Shown here one piece after another: positions 8,077 to 16,924 of a DNA stretch of 64,000 nucleotides. Both the position numbers and the translations under genes were made by a program. The DNA lies in the NCBI GenBank assembly GCA_963829955.1, contig CAWHKS010000015.1, positions 62,001 through 126,000 of the forward strand, in the 5' to 3' direction. This DNA is from DASTFY01 sp963829955. GTDB lineage: Bacteria > Actinomycetota > Acidimicrobiia > Acidimicrobiales > Ilumatobacteraceae. Every line of letters begins with the position of its first letter. Within the stretch, counting starts at the first letter, position 1. Below the pieces are notes generated by a model. The model had not been told where the DNA came from. It saw only the letters and a program-made list of their open reading frames with translations, and searched no databases.

Positions 8077-11000
8077 CGACCGCTCCCGACCCGGGGGACC
8101 TGCGCCGCCTCCGGGCCAATTTCGCCCAGGCGCTCGTGGAGCACGACCACCTCCACGAAGCCCTCGGCCAGTTCGAGGCGGCCCTCGAAGAGGCCGGCGA
8201 GGTGCCGACGACGCGGGAGATCGAGCGCCACGTCCAGCGGATCAACAGGCGGCTCCTGCAGGACAGGCTGGATGGGCACCTCGACCGTGCGCTCGCGTCA
8301 CCGGACCAGGCGGCCGACGCGCTCGCCAAGGCGCGCGTGCTCCTCGCAGAGCAGCCGTCGGCCAAGAGCACCCGGCTGCGCGACGCGTCCTGGATCGAGA
8401 AGGCCAACGCCGCGCTCGTCGAGCCCCGGGCGCACCAAGCGTTCGCCATGTTGCTCGGCGACAGCACCCTGCGGGCCGGTCGCTTCGACGAGGCGCACTG
8501 GTGGTACCAGCAGGCGGTCGACGTGGAGCCCGCACCGGAGGCGATCCTCGGGGCCGCAGAAGCGGCGTACCTCGCCGGCCAGATCGACGCCGCGGCGAGG
8601 TACCTCGAGGAGCTCACGGACGCCTCGCCGCCCGCCCGCGTCCTGCGCGCCCAGGTGCTCCACGCACAGGGGGACCACGAGAAGGCCGCGGACCTGACCG
8701 ACGAACTCCTCACCGAGGGCCCCGACGAGCCGTCGGTGCGCCTGCTCCGCGGCTCGATCGCCCTCGCCCTCGCCCAGCCGGACGCGGCGCAGCAGGCCGC
8801 CGAGTCCCTCCTCGATCGTGACCCGTCGCACTCAGGCGCGCTCGGGTCTCCTCACGCAGGCCCACTGCGCCCGACACGACTGGCGCGAGGCGACGGCGGC
8901 GGCGGTCAAGGTGTTCAGGATCGACCCCACGGGCTTCGACACGCTCGTCATCCGCTCCCAGACGCTCCTCGAGCGCGGGGCCGATCCTCGGGCGTGGACC
9001 GAGCCGACGGTGGACGAAGCCGACCCTGTCGGCACCGCGGCCCCCGCGGGACGGGCGTCGATCGCGGAGGCCATGGGCCTGATCGGGGAGCTGGCCGGCT
9101 CGACGTGGTCCGGTGACATCCCGCTCGTCCTCGCTCGGGCGCTGTCCGGGCGGAGGTACGACGCCGACCTCAACTTCCTCGCCGCCTCGTTCCTCGTCGC
9201 TCGCCTGCAGACCGAGCCAGACTCCGCGGCGGATCGGGCCGCACGGCTGGAGAGGGCCCGCGAGTTGGTCAGCCTGGCCGAGACGAGCCAGGCGGGGCCG
9301 TGGGTGCACGTCCTGAAAGCCCGGCTCCTCGACGTCGAAGGCGATGCCGAGGGTGCATTCGACGCGCGCGTGCGTGCTGCGGAGCAGATGCAGGCCGAGG
9401 AGGACCACGCCGGTGCGCTGCGGCTCCTCGACGAGCTGGAGCCGTCCTCGTCCGACGACGTGGCCAGCGTGGACTTCTTGACCGCGTACAGCGCGCTCGC
9501 AATGGCCTGGGCCACGACGCCAGTGGACTCGACGCTCGTCGCGCGCGGTGTGACGGCATGGCAGCGCGCGTCGCGACCGCGGACCCGCCGCCCGGTTGGG
9601 AGTGGGTGTACGTCACGTATGCCCATCTCCTCGCCCTCGCCGCCGACCGCAGCGCGCAGGCCGGCGACGAGCAGCGACGCGAGTCCGTCGCCTACTTCGA
9701 GCTCGGCGTGCTCACCCAGCCCGAGCGCCCGGACTCCTGGTCCCGGCTGTCGCAGGGCCATCGCGTGCTCGGGACGTGGAGCCTGGCGCTCGAGGCGGTC
9801 GAGCACGCGATCGATCGCCTCGGCCCCGACGCCGACACCGACTGGTACACACAGGATCAGCTCATCGCCGCCCACGCGTTGCTCGACCACCGTGAGACCA
9901 CGCGCGAACTCATCACCTCCTACCTCGAGAATGCCTTCGGCGATAGCAGCGTCCACCTCGGCCTCGTCAAGAGCGTCGGCGCGTTCCTCGACGTGGCCGA
10001 CCGGCAGCACGAGCGCGCCGAGGTCGTCCTCACGGAACTGCTGCAAGAGGATCCGCTCGATCGCTGGTCGCTGTTGATCCGAGCGGACAACCGCCGGTAC
10101 CTCGGGGACGAGGCCGGGTCGCTCGCCGATCTCGCGGCGGTCCTGAGCCTGCCGGACTTCGACCCCGACGGCGCTGACCGCCTGGACGCGGCGTGGGTGG
10201 CGTTCTGGATGGGCGAGCCGGCGCGAGCCGTCGAGCTGATCGAGCGGGCCGAAGCTGCGGGCAGCCGGGAACGCAGCGCGCTCCAATCCCTGACGGAGCT
10301 GAAGGGCGCGGCACTCGTCGCCTGCGGCCGGCTGGAGGAGGGAGAGGCGAGCCTTGCCCGCAGCCTGGAGCTGGCAGACCTGCCCCGGATGATCCAGGAC
10401 CGGCTCCCGCTCTTCCTGCAGGCGCTGCCCCGGTCGTCGAGCGACCCCGCGGTCGGAGCCGTGGCGGCGCGGATCGAGCAGGCCGCCGAGGAACGACTGA
10501 AGGTTCTGCAAGCCTCCCCGCCGTCACCCGACTCCGACCTCCGGAACTTGCGGGAGTCAGAGGGAACGCCTGGGTTCCGCAGCTGGGGTCAGGCCGCCGC
10601 CGATCTGGCGACGATCCGGCGGGCCCTCGAGACCGGTGACCTGCAGATCGCCGAGGCCGCCCTGGACGAGGTCGAGACCCACTCGTGGCCGGACCAGCAC
10701 CAGCAGCGCATGGTCCGGATCGGCGTCCGGGCGGTCTCGCGTGCCTTGGCGCTCAGCTCGGTGAGAGCGGCGACCTCGACCGCACCCGTGGCCGACCCCG
10801 CCACGACGACGGCTGCCCTCGAGAAGTGGCTGCCGTTCCTCGACGACGCGGACGTGCTCGAAGCCTGGGGGGACGAGTCGGTGCCGCTGTCCGCCCTCGC
10901 CGCCGTCGACGACATCGTCAGGAACATGGACGACTCGTCCGAGCGAGCGGACATCCTCCACCGCGGTCTGCTCCAGGTGCTCGGCGACCGCCTCGGAGCG

Positions 11001-11717
11001 GGCCTCCTCTGCATGCCGAGGATCACTCCTCCGATCGCGCTGATGCTCGGCGGACACGTCATCCCGGAGGACACCAGCAACGAGGGCTGGGACCTCTTCA
11101 CCTCGTACCTGCCCGAGGTCAGGCAGCGGATCGAGTGGGACAGCGGCGTGCCGCTGCCCGGAGTCAACGTGCGCGAGCACCCGCTCCCCGACCGGTTCGC
11201 CGTCCTCATCGACGAGGTCGAGCACGAGAGCGGCGACCTCCTCCCGGGCTGGGGCTTCGTCGCCGTCCCGCCGGCCGACCTCGGTGATCTGCCCGCCGAC
11301 ACCGTCCGCCCGACCGTGGACCCGATCTCGGGTGCCGAGGCCGCCCGCGTCCGCCACGATGCGTGGGAGCTGCTCCCAGCGGACGCCCTGGCACTCGAGG
11401 ATCCTGTCGCGCTCGCCGTCCGTCACCTCGAAGGTGTCGTACGTCGCCACCTCGGTCACTTCGTGTACCCCGATGTCGTCCGCAACATCCTGGTCGTCGA
11501 CGACGAGCTGGTCTCGCACCACGAAGACGGCCCGATGATCCGACGCCTCACGGACCTGGCGGCGGGCGCGGTCGACGGCGGCCGCTCGATGCAGCATCTC
11601 GACCGGGCGGCGCTGCTCCTCGCCTCGAACCCCGAGGCCTCGGACGAGGAGCTGCTCGACGTGCTCGAGCAGCTCGAGCCGGATGACACCGACGACATCG
11701 CGCAAGGCGACCCGTGA
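8073..11717 (+). CDS. large TPR-like solenoid protein ending in an FlhA-C-like module; two frameshifts
   Basis: Read through two indels this is one ~1,210-residue protein. Frame runs 8073 to about 8846, shifts by one extra base in the GGG at 8844-8846, continues in the next frame to about 9570, and returns near 9561-9580. All three parts are helical repeats (for example GRFDEAHWWYQQAVDVEPAPEA, GTWSLALEAVEHAIDRLGP) typical of TPR scaffolds. Residues encoded at ~10980-11500 match the cytosolic FlhA (FHIPEP) pattern: PGVNVREHPLPDRFAVLID, HESGDLLPGW and VALAVRHLEGVVRRHLGHF. No membrane segment is present. It overlaps both neighbours by 4 nt. The indels may be sequencing errors, because codon use stays normal in every segment. 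Confidence 0.68.
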
Positions 11718-12838
11718 CCGCGCGGGTCACGGTCGAGGTCGGGCCTCCCGCGGCGGACAGCCTGCAGGACGAGGACCGTGACCAGCTCCTGCAGGCGGTG
11801 CGGGACGCCGCGGCACCACTGCTCGACGAGGCCGTCGAAGCCGAGGTCGTCCCCTCGGCCGAAGAGCCCGGGCCCCAGCCCGAACTCGTGGTCCGCCTCG
11901 ACGGTGTGCGCGCCCGCTCTCCCCGCCGGCTGCCGCACGCGTTCGCGGAGACGTCCACGGTTGGAGAGCAGATGGCGACCACGGTCGCAATGGCCCTCGC
12001 CCACGCTCGTGGACTCCGCTGGAGCACGGAGGGCGATCCGGACGTGATCGAGCTCGTGCTGGCGCCGGGAGACTGGGCGGCCTTGGCGAGAGAGGTGGCA
12101 GATCCCGCCATCGACCGCCCCCTCTTCCTCGGCGACGAGCGCGACGCGTTCTACGAGCTGAGCGGGCTGCGCATCCCCCCCTTCGTCCTCGCCGAGAGCC
12201 CATCCCTGCACAGCGGGACGATGGCCATCGCCGTCGGCGGCGCCCGCATCGGTCCCCTGCTCGGCGCCGGGGTGTGGACCGTGGGCCAGTCCCTGCAGCG
12301 GGTGCTGCGATGGCTGGGCCGGCCCCTCGCCAGCAACCCCGCGGCGGTCGATCTCCAGGATGAGTGGAGGGAGATGTTCCCGGGGACGGCGGCGATCGTC
12401 GACGCGGACTGGCGCCGCCACTGGATCGACGACGTCCTCGCGGCCATGACCGGTCGCAACGCTCCCATCCGCGACCTGAACCTCATCTTCACGGAGCTGA
12501 TGACGCTCGACCCGCTCACGCCGACGGACCGCGTCGCCGACGAGCTCGTCCGTCGCTGGCGGCGGGTGCAGCCCGAGGTGCCGAGGCCCGTGGTGCTGGG
12601 GCCCGACGCGCTCGCGCTCGTCGATCGGCTCCCGGCCGGCGATGCCGCCGACGAGCTCGTGCTCCACGTGATGACGCTGGCCCCCGCGTGGGCCGAACAG
12701 GTCCCGATCGCCGTGCCGGACGAGCACCTGCTCGCCGTGGCCGACCTGATGAGCGTCGAGCTGCCCGAGCTCAGCATCTACGCGATGAGCGAGCTGGATG
12801 ACCTGTTCACCGGCCCGCTTCTGGGTGCACCGGCCTGA
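11714..12838 (+). CDS. FlhA cytosolic-domain-like (FHIPEP-C) protein without membrane part
   Basis: This 374-residue soluble protein is coupled to the TPR gene by a GTGA overlap. The segment DDVLAAMTGRNAPIRDLNLI, then FTELMTLDPLTPTDRVADEL, follows the FlhA pattern in which a helix and the PIRD turn precede ILE-LA-AP. The end VPIAVPDEHLLAVADLM and ELPELSIYAMSELDD parallels the FlhA C-terminus (LLV...LRPLLARFLRR, LPQLVVLSNLELSDN). The middle (LRIPPFVLAES...GTMAIAVGGARIGPLL) resembles the first FlhA-C subdomain. No flagellar or type III secretion gene is in the window, so export is unlikely. It is probably an adaptor for the TIR/TPR proteins. Homology is from remembered FlhA patterns, not a search. 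Confidence 0.6.
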   Translation: MTARVTVEVGPPAADSLQDEDRDQLLQAVRDAAAPLLDEAVEAEVVPSAEEPGPQPELVVRLDGVRARSPRRLPHAFAETSTVGEQMATTVAMALAHARGLRWSTEGDPDVIELVLAPGDWAALAREVADPAIDRPLFLGDERDAFYELSGLRIPPFVLAESPSLHSGTMAIAVGGARIGPLLGAGVWTVGQSLQRVLRWLGRPLASNPAAVDLQDEWREMFPGTAAIVDADWRRHWIDDVLAAMTGRNAPIRDLNLIFTELMTLDPLTPTDRVADELVRRWRRVQPEVPRPVVLGPDALALVDRLPAGDAADELVLHVMTLAPAWAEQVPIAVPDEHLLAVADLMSVELPELSIYAMSELDDLFTGPLLGAPA

Positions 12839-12859
12839 CGCCCGGCGACTCGTTGCCCG

Positions 12860-13708
12860 TCAGGCGAGCCTGGAGTCGGCGGTCAGGCGCTGCGCGGCGC
12901 CAGTGGCGAGGTGCAGGCCCCCCAGGCCGGGGAGCTGGTCCAAGCGGCGGTCGATGCGCTCGGTCATAGCCCGGCCGTCGCGACCCGTGAAGAGGTGGCC
13001 GGCCAAGAACGCCACCTCGCTGCGGGGCAGGAGTGTGGAGCCGACCGGCGCCCACCACCGGCGCAAGGCGGTCCGGGTGAGCCAGCGGGCCCGGGCGTCC
13101 ACGCGCAGCCGGCGCTCGGCCTGCCGGGCGTAGAAGTCGGCGTGACGGCCCTCCTGCCGCATGATGCGGCCGAGGAGGGTGGTCAGCGTCGGATGTCCGG
13201 CGCGCTGGCCCAGACGGGCGTAGGCGGCCTGGGCCGTCCATTCGTTGACGGCTCCCCAGGTCATGTGCACCGCCGTCCAGGCCTGGCCGACCAGGAGGGA
13301 GCCGACGGTGTGGGCGGCGGGCGCCAGCCGGTCGAAGCGCCCCAGCCGCTGGCGGGTGGAGCCGACCCGCGGGCGGCCCGCCGGTTCGCCATGCGCGGCG
13401 AGGACGGCCCCGATGGCTTCACCGTGGTACATCTCCTCGAGGTTCCACAGGGTGAGGAAGGTCGTGACCGTGGGATCCCGGTGGGCGGGCGTCACGAGCA
13501 GGTCGCGGAGGTAGCAGACCGTGTGGTACTCGACGTCGTGCATGTAGCGGAGGCAGCGCAGCGAATCGGGATCGAGGGGTTGGTCCCGGAAGCTGTCGAG
13601 GTCGATCCCCTCCAGGGAGACCGGCGCGGACCTCGCTTTGAAGGCGTCGATGTCGAACTCGTGGTCCACGTCGTCCGGCGGGTGCCGCCGTAGCAGTTCC
13701 GTGGTCAT
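12860..13708 (-). CDS. ferritin-like di-iron protein, acyl-ACP desaturase-like
   Basis: This 282-residue helical protein carries glutamate/histidine pairs expected of a ferritin-like di-iron centre: FLTLWNLEEMYHGEAI and IMRQEGRHADFY (ExxH type). The arrangement recalls acyl-ACP desaturase and related oxygenases of actinobacteria. ATG 13708 (MTTELLRRHPP) is preferred over the upstream start because TACATC sits 6 nt upstream, close to the leaderless pattern used elsewhere. The gene converges on the accessory block with 21 nt between stops. The substrate is unknown; a lipid is likely from family knowledge. Confidence 0.72.
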   Translation of the reverse strand: MTTELLRRHPPDDVDHEFDIDAFKARSAPVSLEGIDLDSFRDQPLDPDSLRCLRYMHDVEYHTVCYLRDLLVTPAHRDPTVTTFLTLWNLEEMYHGEAIGAVLAAHGEPAGRPRVGSTRQRLGRFDRLAPAAHTVGSLLVGQAWTAVHMTWGAVNEWTAQAAYARLGQRAGHPTLTTLLGRIMRQEGRHADFYARQAERRLRVDARARWLTRTALRRWWAPVGSTLLPRSEVAFLAGHLFTGRDGRAMTERIDRRLDQLPGLGGLHLATGAAQRLTADSRLA

Positions 13709-13761
13709 CCGTACGATGTACCAACGACCACGGTCAGCGGTCAACCTGGGCGATGATGCCC

Positions 13762-14703
13762 TCAGGGACGCGGTGGAGGAGGAGGAGGCGCCGGAGGCAC
13801 CGGCGGCACGTCGGGCCGGCCGTCCGGCCCGGCCCCGCCCAGTACGGACCCGATCGAGCGCAAGGCCTCGCCCAGCTCGCTGGGGACGATCCAGACCTTG
13901 TTGGCGCTTCCCTGCGCGATCTGGGGCAGGGTCTGCAGGTACTGGTAGGCGAGCAGCTTCGGGTCGGCGTCGCCCTCGTGGATGGCCTTGAAGACGGCGC
14001 CGATGGCCTCGGCCTCCGCCCGGGCCCGGACGACACGGGCCTGAGCGTCACCCTCGGCCCGGAGGATGGCGGCCTGGCGCTCGCCCTCGGCGGTGAGGAT
14101 CTGGGACTGCTTGCTCCCCTCGGCGGTGAGGATGACCGCACGACGGTCGCGCTCGGCCCGCATCTGCTTCTCCATCGAGTCCTGGATGCTGGCCGGCGGG
14201 TCGATGGCCTTCAGCTCCACCCGGTTGACGCGGATTCCCCACTTGCCTGTCGCCTCGTCCAGCACGCCTCGGAGCTGGGCGTTGATCTCGTCGCGCGAGG
14301 TCAGGGTCTGCTCGAGGTGCAGCCCGCCGACGACGTTGCGCAGTGTCGTGACCGTGAGCTGCTCGACGCCCTGGATGTAGTCGGCGATCTCGTAGGTGGC
14401 GGCGCGGGGATCGGTCACTTGGAAGTACACGACCGTGTCGATCGACACCACGAGGTTGTCGGCGGTGATCACCGGCTGGGGCGGGAACGAGACGACCTGC
14501 TCCCGCAGGTCCAGGAGCGGCTTGAGCCGGTCGACGAAGGGCACCAGGAGCGAGAGGCCCGGATTGAGCGTCCGGCTGTAGCGGCCGAGGCGCTCGACGA
14601 TCCCCGCCCGCGCCTGCGGGATGATCCGCACCGTGCGGATCAGGGCCGCGAGGACCAGCAGCAGGATGACACCGGCGATGATCGGCAGAGCCACGGAGCT
14701 CAC
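13762..14703 (-). CDS. qmcA: SPFH/Band 7 (stomatin-like) membrane protein
   Basis: This 313-residue protein has an N-terminal helix (SVALPIIAGVILLLVLAALI) and a Band 7 domain (RIIPQARAGIVERLGRYSRTLNPGL, DLREQVVSFPPQPVITADN). A long Ala/Glu-rich coiled coil (AVILTAEGSKQSQILTAEGE) follows, and the end is a proline tail. This is the QmcA/paraslipin group, which forms membrane microdomain scaffolds. The NfeD partner lies directly upstream on the same strand (14715-15167, 11 nt apart), and SPFH-NfeD pairs are a well-known operon. Start is GTG 14703. Confidence 0.93.
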   Translation of the reverse strand: MSSVALPIIAGVILLLVLAALIRTVRIIPQARAGIVERLGRYSRTLNPGLSLLVPFVDRLKPLLDLREQVVSFPPQPVITADNLVVSIDTVVYFQVTDPRAATYEIADYIQGVEQLTVTTLRNVVGGLHLEQTLTSRDEINAQLRGVLDEATGKWGIRVNRVELKAIDPPASIQDSMEKQMRAERDRRAVILTAEGSKQSQILTAEGERQAAILRAEGDAQARVVRARAEAEAIGAVFKAIHEGDADPKLLAYQYLQTLPQIAQGSANKVWIVPSELGEALRSIGSVLGGAGPDGRPDVPPVPPAPPPPPPRP

Positions 14704-14714
14704 CTCGTCCCTTC

Positions 14715-15167
14715 TTACTGCTCGAGCTCGAAGACGACGGCGACAGCCCCGTCGATGCGCAACACGTCCACCGTGCGTCCGGGCTCGATCACGAGCGAGC
14801 CGTCCATCGTCCGGGCGCTCCAGACCTCACCGGCCAATTTCACCCGCCCACCGTGGATGTCGACCCGTTCGAGCGTGATGGCCTCGCGCCCGATCAGCGC
14901 GTCGACGCCGGTCCGCAACTCGTGGGGCGTCTTCAGGTGGCGCAGGGCGATCGGGCGGACGACGGCGAGCATGGCGATGGCGACGCCCGAGGCCGCGAGG
15001 ACCTGGACGAGGAACGGCGCGCCGACCGCCGCGGCGACGGACCCGGCCAGGGCGCCCGCGGCCAGCATGAGGAAGACCAGGTCGAGGGTGGCCAGCTCGA
15101 TGCCACCGAGCACCAGGGCGCCCAGGAGCCAGACGACCCATTCGTTGTCGGCCAGCCAATCGCCCAC
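14715..15167 (-). CDS. NfeD family membrane protein
   Basis: This 150-residue protein has three membrane helices (VVWLLGALVLGGIELATLDLVFLM, a glycine/alanine helix, and ASGVAIAMLAVVRPIAL) and a C-terminal OB-fold (VKLAGEVWSARTMDGSLVIEPG). That is the short NfeD form, which partners the Band 7 protein encoded downstream. GTG 15167 is chosen because TAGCAT ends 7 nt upstream and because longer versions add an Arg-rich stretch unlike NfeD. It probably helps organise membrane microdomains. Confidence 0.9.
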   Translation of the reverse strand: MGDWLADNEWVVWLLGALVLGGIELATLDLVFLMLAAGALAGSVAAAVGAPFLVQVLAASGVAIAMLAVVRPIALRHLKTPHELRTGVDALIGREAITLERVDIHGGRVKLAGEVWSARTMDGSLVIEPGRTVDVLRIDGAVAVVFELEQ

Positions 15168-15174
15168 GCCGTCG

Positions 15175-15180
15175 ATGCTA
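15175..15180 (-). promoter_or_regulatory. -10 hexamer TAGCAT, leaderless nfeD start
   Basis: TAGCAT on the minus strand ends 7 nt before GTG 15167. Confidence 0.5.
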
Positions 15181-15204
15181 GGCAGTGCCGCGCCCACCGC
15201 CACC

Positions 15205-15566
15205 TCAGGCCGCGCTACCCGCGCCCCCCGACGCCGAGCCGATCCAGGTCGGCGGCGCCGCGGGATCAGCCAAATCGAGACCGTCGACGACACCGAACGT
15301 CTGGTCGGCCGAAACGAGGGTCCGAAGGTGGTCGCTGCCGAGCACCGCTGCGGCGAGGACCGCGTCGAACGCGCCCAGACCCTCATGGGCGACGAAGAGG
15401 TCGAGACCGGTCTGCAGATCGCCGTCGTCGACAGAGTGCAGCGGCGCGAGGAGATCGGCGTAACCACGGGCCAGCGCCGCCGCGTCGACCCGGCTGCGTC
15501 GACGCGACCGGACGTGCGCGAACTCCTGGATCACCTCAGGCGTCGTCGTCGCGTGGACCCGATGTC
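15205..15566 (-). pseudogene. 5'-truncated PIN-domain (VapC-like) remnant
   Basis: The minus-strand frame after the tpx stop reads ATTTPEVIQEFAHVR, ALARGYADLL and GAFDAVLAAAVLGSDHLRTLVSADQTFGVVDGLDLADP. These are the middle and end of a VapC-type PIN ribonuclease, including the conserved late acidic residues (GAFDAVLAA, SADQTF). The first ~40 residues with the first catalytic Asp are missing because the frame runs straight back into the tpx stop at 15567, and no sensible start codon or antitoxin gene is visible. It is best explained as a decayed toxin gene. Confidence 0.7.
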
Positions 15567-16067
15567 CTATTGGAGGGCGGCCAGGGCGGCGTCGTAGTCG
15601 GGCTCTTGCGCGATCTCGGGGACGAGTTCGGTGTGGAGCACGCTGCCATCCTCGCCCACCACCACGACCGCCCGGGCGAAGAGCCCCTCGAGCTTGCCGT
15701 CGACGAGACGGACGCCGTAGGCCTCGGCGAAGCTGCCGTCGCGGAAGTCCGAGCCGTTCACGACGTTCGAGAGCCCCTCCGCGCCGCAGAAACGCGCCTG
15801 CGCGAAGGGCAGGTCCATCGAGACGTTGAGGATCGTCGTGTTGCCGAGGTTGCTCGCGGCCTCGTTGAACCGCCGCACGCTCGCCGCGCACGTCGGTGTG
15901 TCGATGCTGGGGAAGATGTTGAGCACCACCCGCTGGCCGGCGAGGTCGCTCAGGCTGACCGTCGACAGGTCCCCCTTCACCAGGGTGAACGCCGGCGCCG
16001 CTTGCCCCGTCGTGGGCAGGTCGCCCGCGGTGTGGACGGGGTTGCCTCCTACTTTGGTCTCGGCCAT
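15567..16067 (-). CDS. tpx: thiol peroxidase (atypical 2-Cys peroxiredoxin)
   Basis: This 166-residue protein reduces hydroperoxides using thioredoxin. The peroxidatic Cys60 sits in SIDTPTCAASVRRFNEAA and the resolving Cys94 in ARFCGAEGLSN, the arrangement specific to Tpx. The start MAETKVGGNPVHTAGDLP is typical. ATG 16067 has TAGGAGG (minus strand, 16077-16083) at 9 nt, so this gene, unlike many neighbours, has a normal leader. It is cytoplasmic and monocistronic by appearance. Confidence 0.96.
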   Translation of the reverse strand: MAETKVGGNPVHTAGDLPTTGQAAPAFTLVKGDLSTVSLSDLAGQRVVLNIFPSIDTPTCAASVRRFNEAASNLGNTTILNVSMDLPFAQARFCGAEGLSNVVNGSDFRDGSFAEAYGVRLVDGKLEGLFARAVVVVGEDGSVLHTELVPEIAQEPDYDAALAALQ

Positions 16068-16126
16068 GGGTCAGGACCTCCTACTGGTCTTCGTGTGCAA
16101 CGGGTCAAGGTAGCCCGCCGCCCGAG

Positions 16127-16915
16127 TCATCGCCCCTCGAAGTGAGGCGGCCGCCCTTCCCGCAGCGCCGCCATCGCCTCCTCGTGATCCTGGGTGAGGA
16201 ACAGCGGCAGCTCGAGCGCGGTCGAGAGGTCGAAGCTGTCCAGCAGCGCCCGCTTGAGCTGTGCGTTGACGGCGGCCTTGGTGCCCCGGAGGGCGAGCGG
16301 CGCGCCGGCCGCCAGGCGCTCCGCCCACGCCATCGCTCGAGCGGCGATCTCGGCGTCCGCCGCCACCTCCGTCACCAGCCCCAGCCGCTCGGCCTCCGCG
16401 GCGGTGACGGGATCCCCGGTCAGCAGGTAGCGCTTGGCGAGCAGCGGTCCGACCAGCAGCGGCCAGATGGCGGCTCCGCCGTCGCCGGCCACGATCCCCA
16501 CGCGGACATGGGGGTCGGCGATGACCGCACTCTCCGCCATCACCACGACGTCGCACAGCAGGGCGATGGACGCGCCGAGCCCGACGGCCGGACCGTTGAG
16601 CCCGGCGACGATCGGCATCTCCACGTCCAGGAGGTCCCAGATCATCTGCTTGGCGTCGCGGCGGAGGTGGTCGAGCCGCTCCATGGAGCGCAGGGACGGG
16701 AACCAGGCGAAGTCGCCACCGGCCGAGAAGGCCCGCTTGCTCCCGGTCAGCAGGGTCGCCCGCGGCCCCCGCTCCCGCTTGAGGGCGGCGAAGAACGCCG
16801 CCAGGTCGGCGTGGAGCTGGTCGTCGACGGCGTTGAGATCCGATCCGGCCCGGTCGATGGTGGCCACGAGCACGTCGCCGTCCATGGCCACGTCGATGGT
16901 GGCCAGGCTGTCCAC
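16127..16915 (-). CDS. enoyl-CoA hydratase/isomerase family protein
   Basis: This 262-residue crotonase-fold protein has the oxyanion-hole segments SKRAFSAGGDFAWFPS and AGLNGPAVGLGASIALLCDVVV and the later LTGDPVTAAEAERLGLV. Crotonases hydrate or isomerise acyl-CoA esters, and the exact substrate cannot be read. The start is 9 nt after the acyl-CoA dehydrogenase gene on the same strand, so the two are likely one beta-oxidation operon. Confidence 0.92.
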   Translation of the reverse strand: MDSLATIDVAMDGDVLVATIDRAGSDLNAVDDQLHADLAAFFAALKRERGPRATLLTGSKRAFSAGGDFAWFPSLRSMERLDHLRRDAKQMIWDLLDVEMPIVAGLNGPAVGLGASIALLCDVVVMAESAVIADPHVRVGIVAGDGGAAIWPLLVGPLLAKRYLLTGDPVTAAEAERLGLVTEVAADAEIAARAMAWAERLAAGAPLALRGTKAAVNAQLKRALLDSFDLSTALELPLFLTQDHEEAMAALREGRPPHFEGR

Positions 16916-16924
16916 GGCGCCGCC

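Noticed and set aside
8840..9585. Programmed ribosomal frameshifting in the solenoid gene
   Set aside because: No slippery heptamer or downstream structure was seen and two opposite shifts would be needed; indel error or mutation is simpler.
11714..12838. A flagellar or type III secretion export gate gene
   Set aside because: The protein has no membrane helices and no other flagellar or secretion gene is present.
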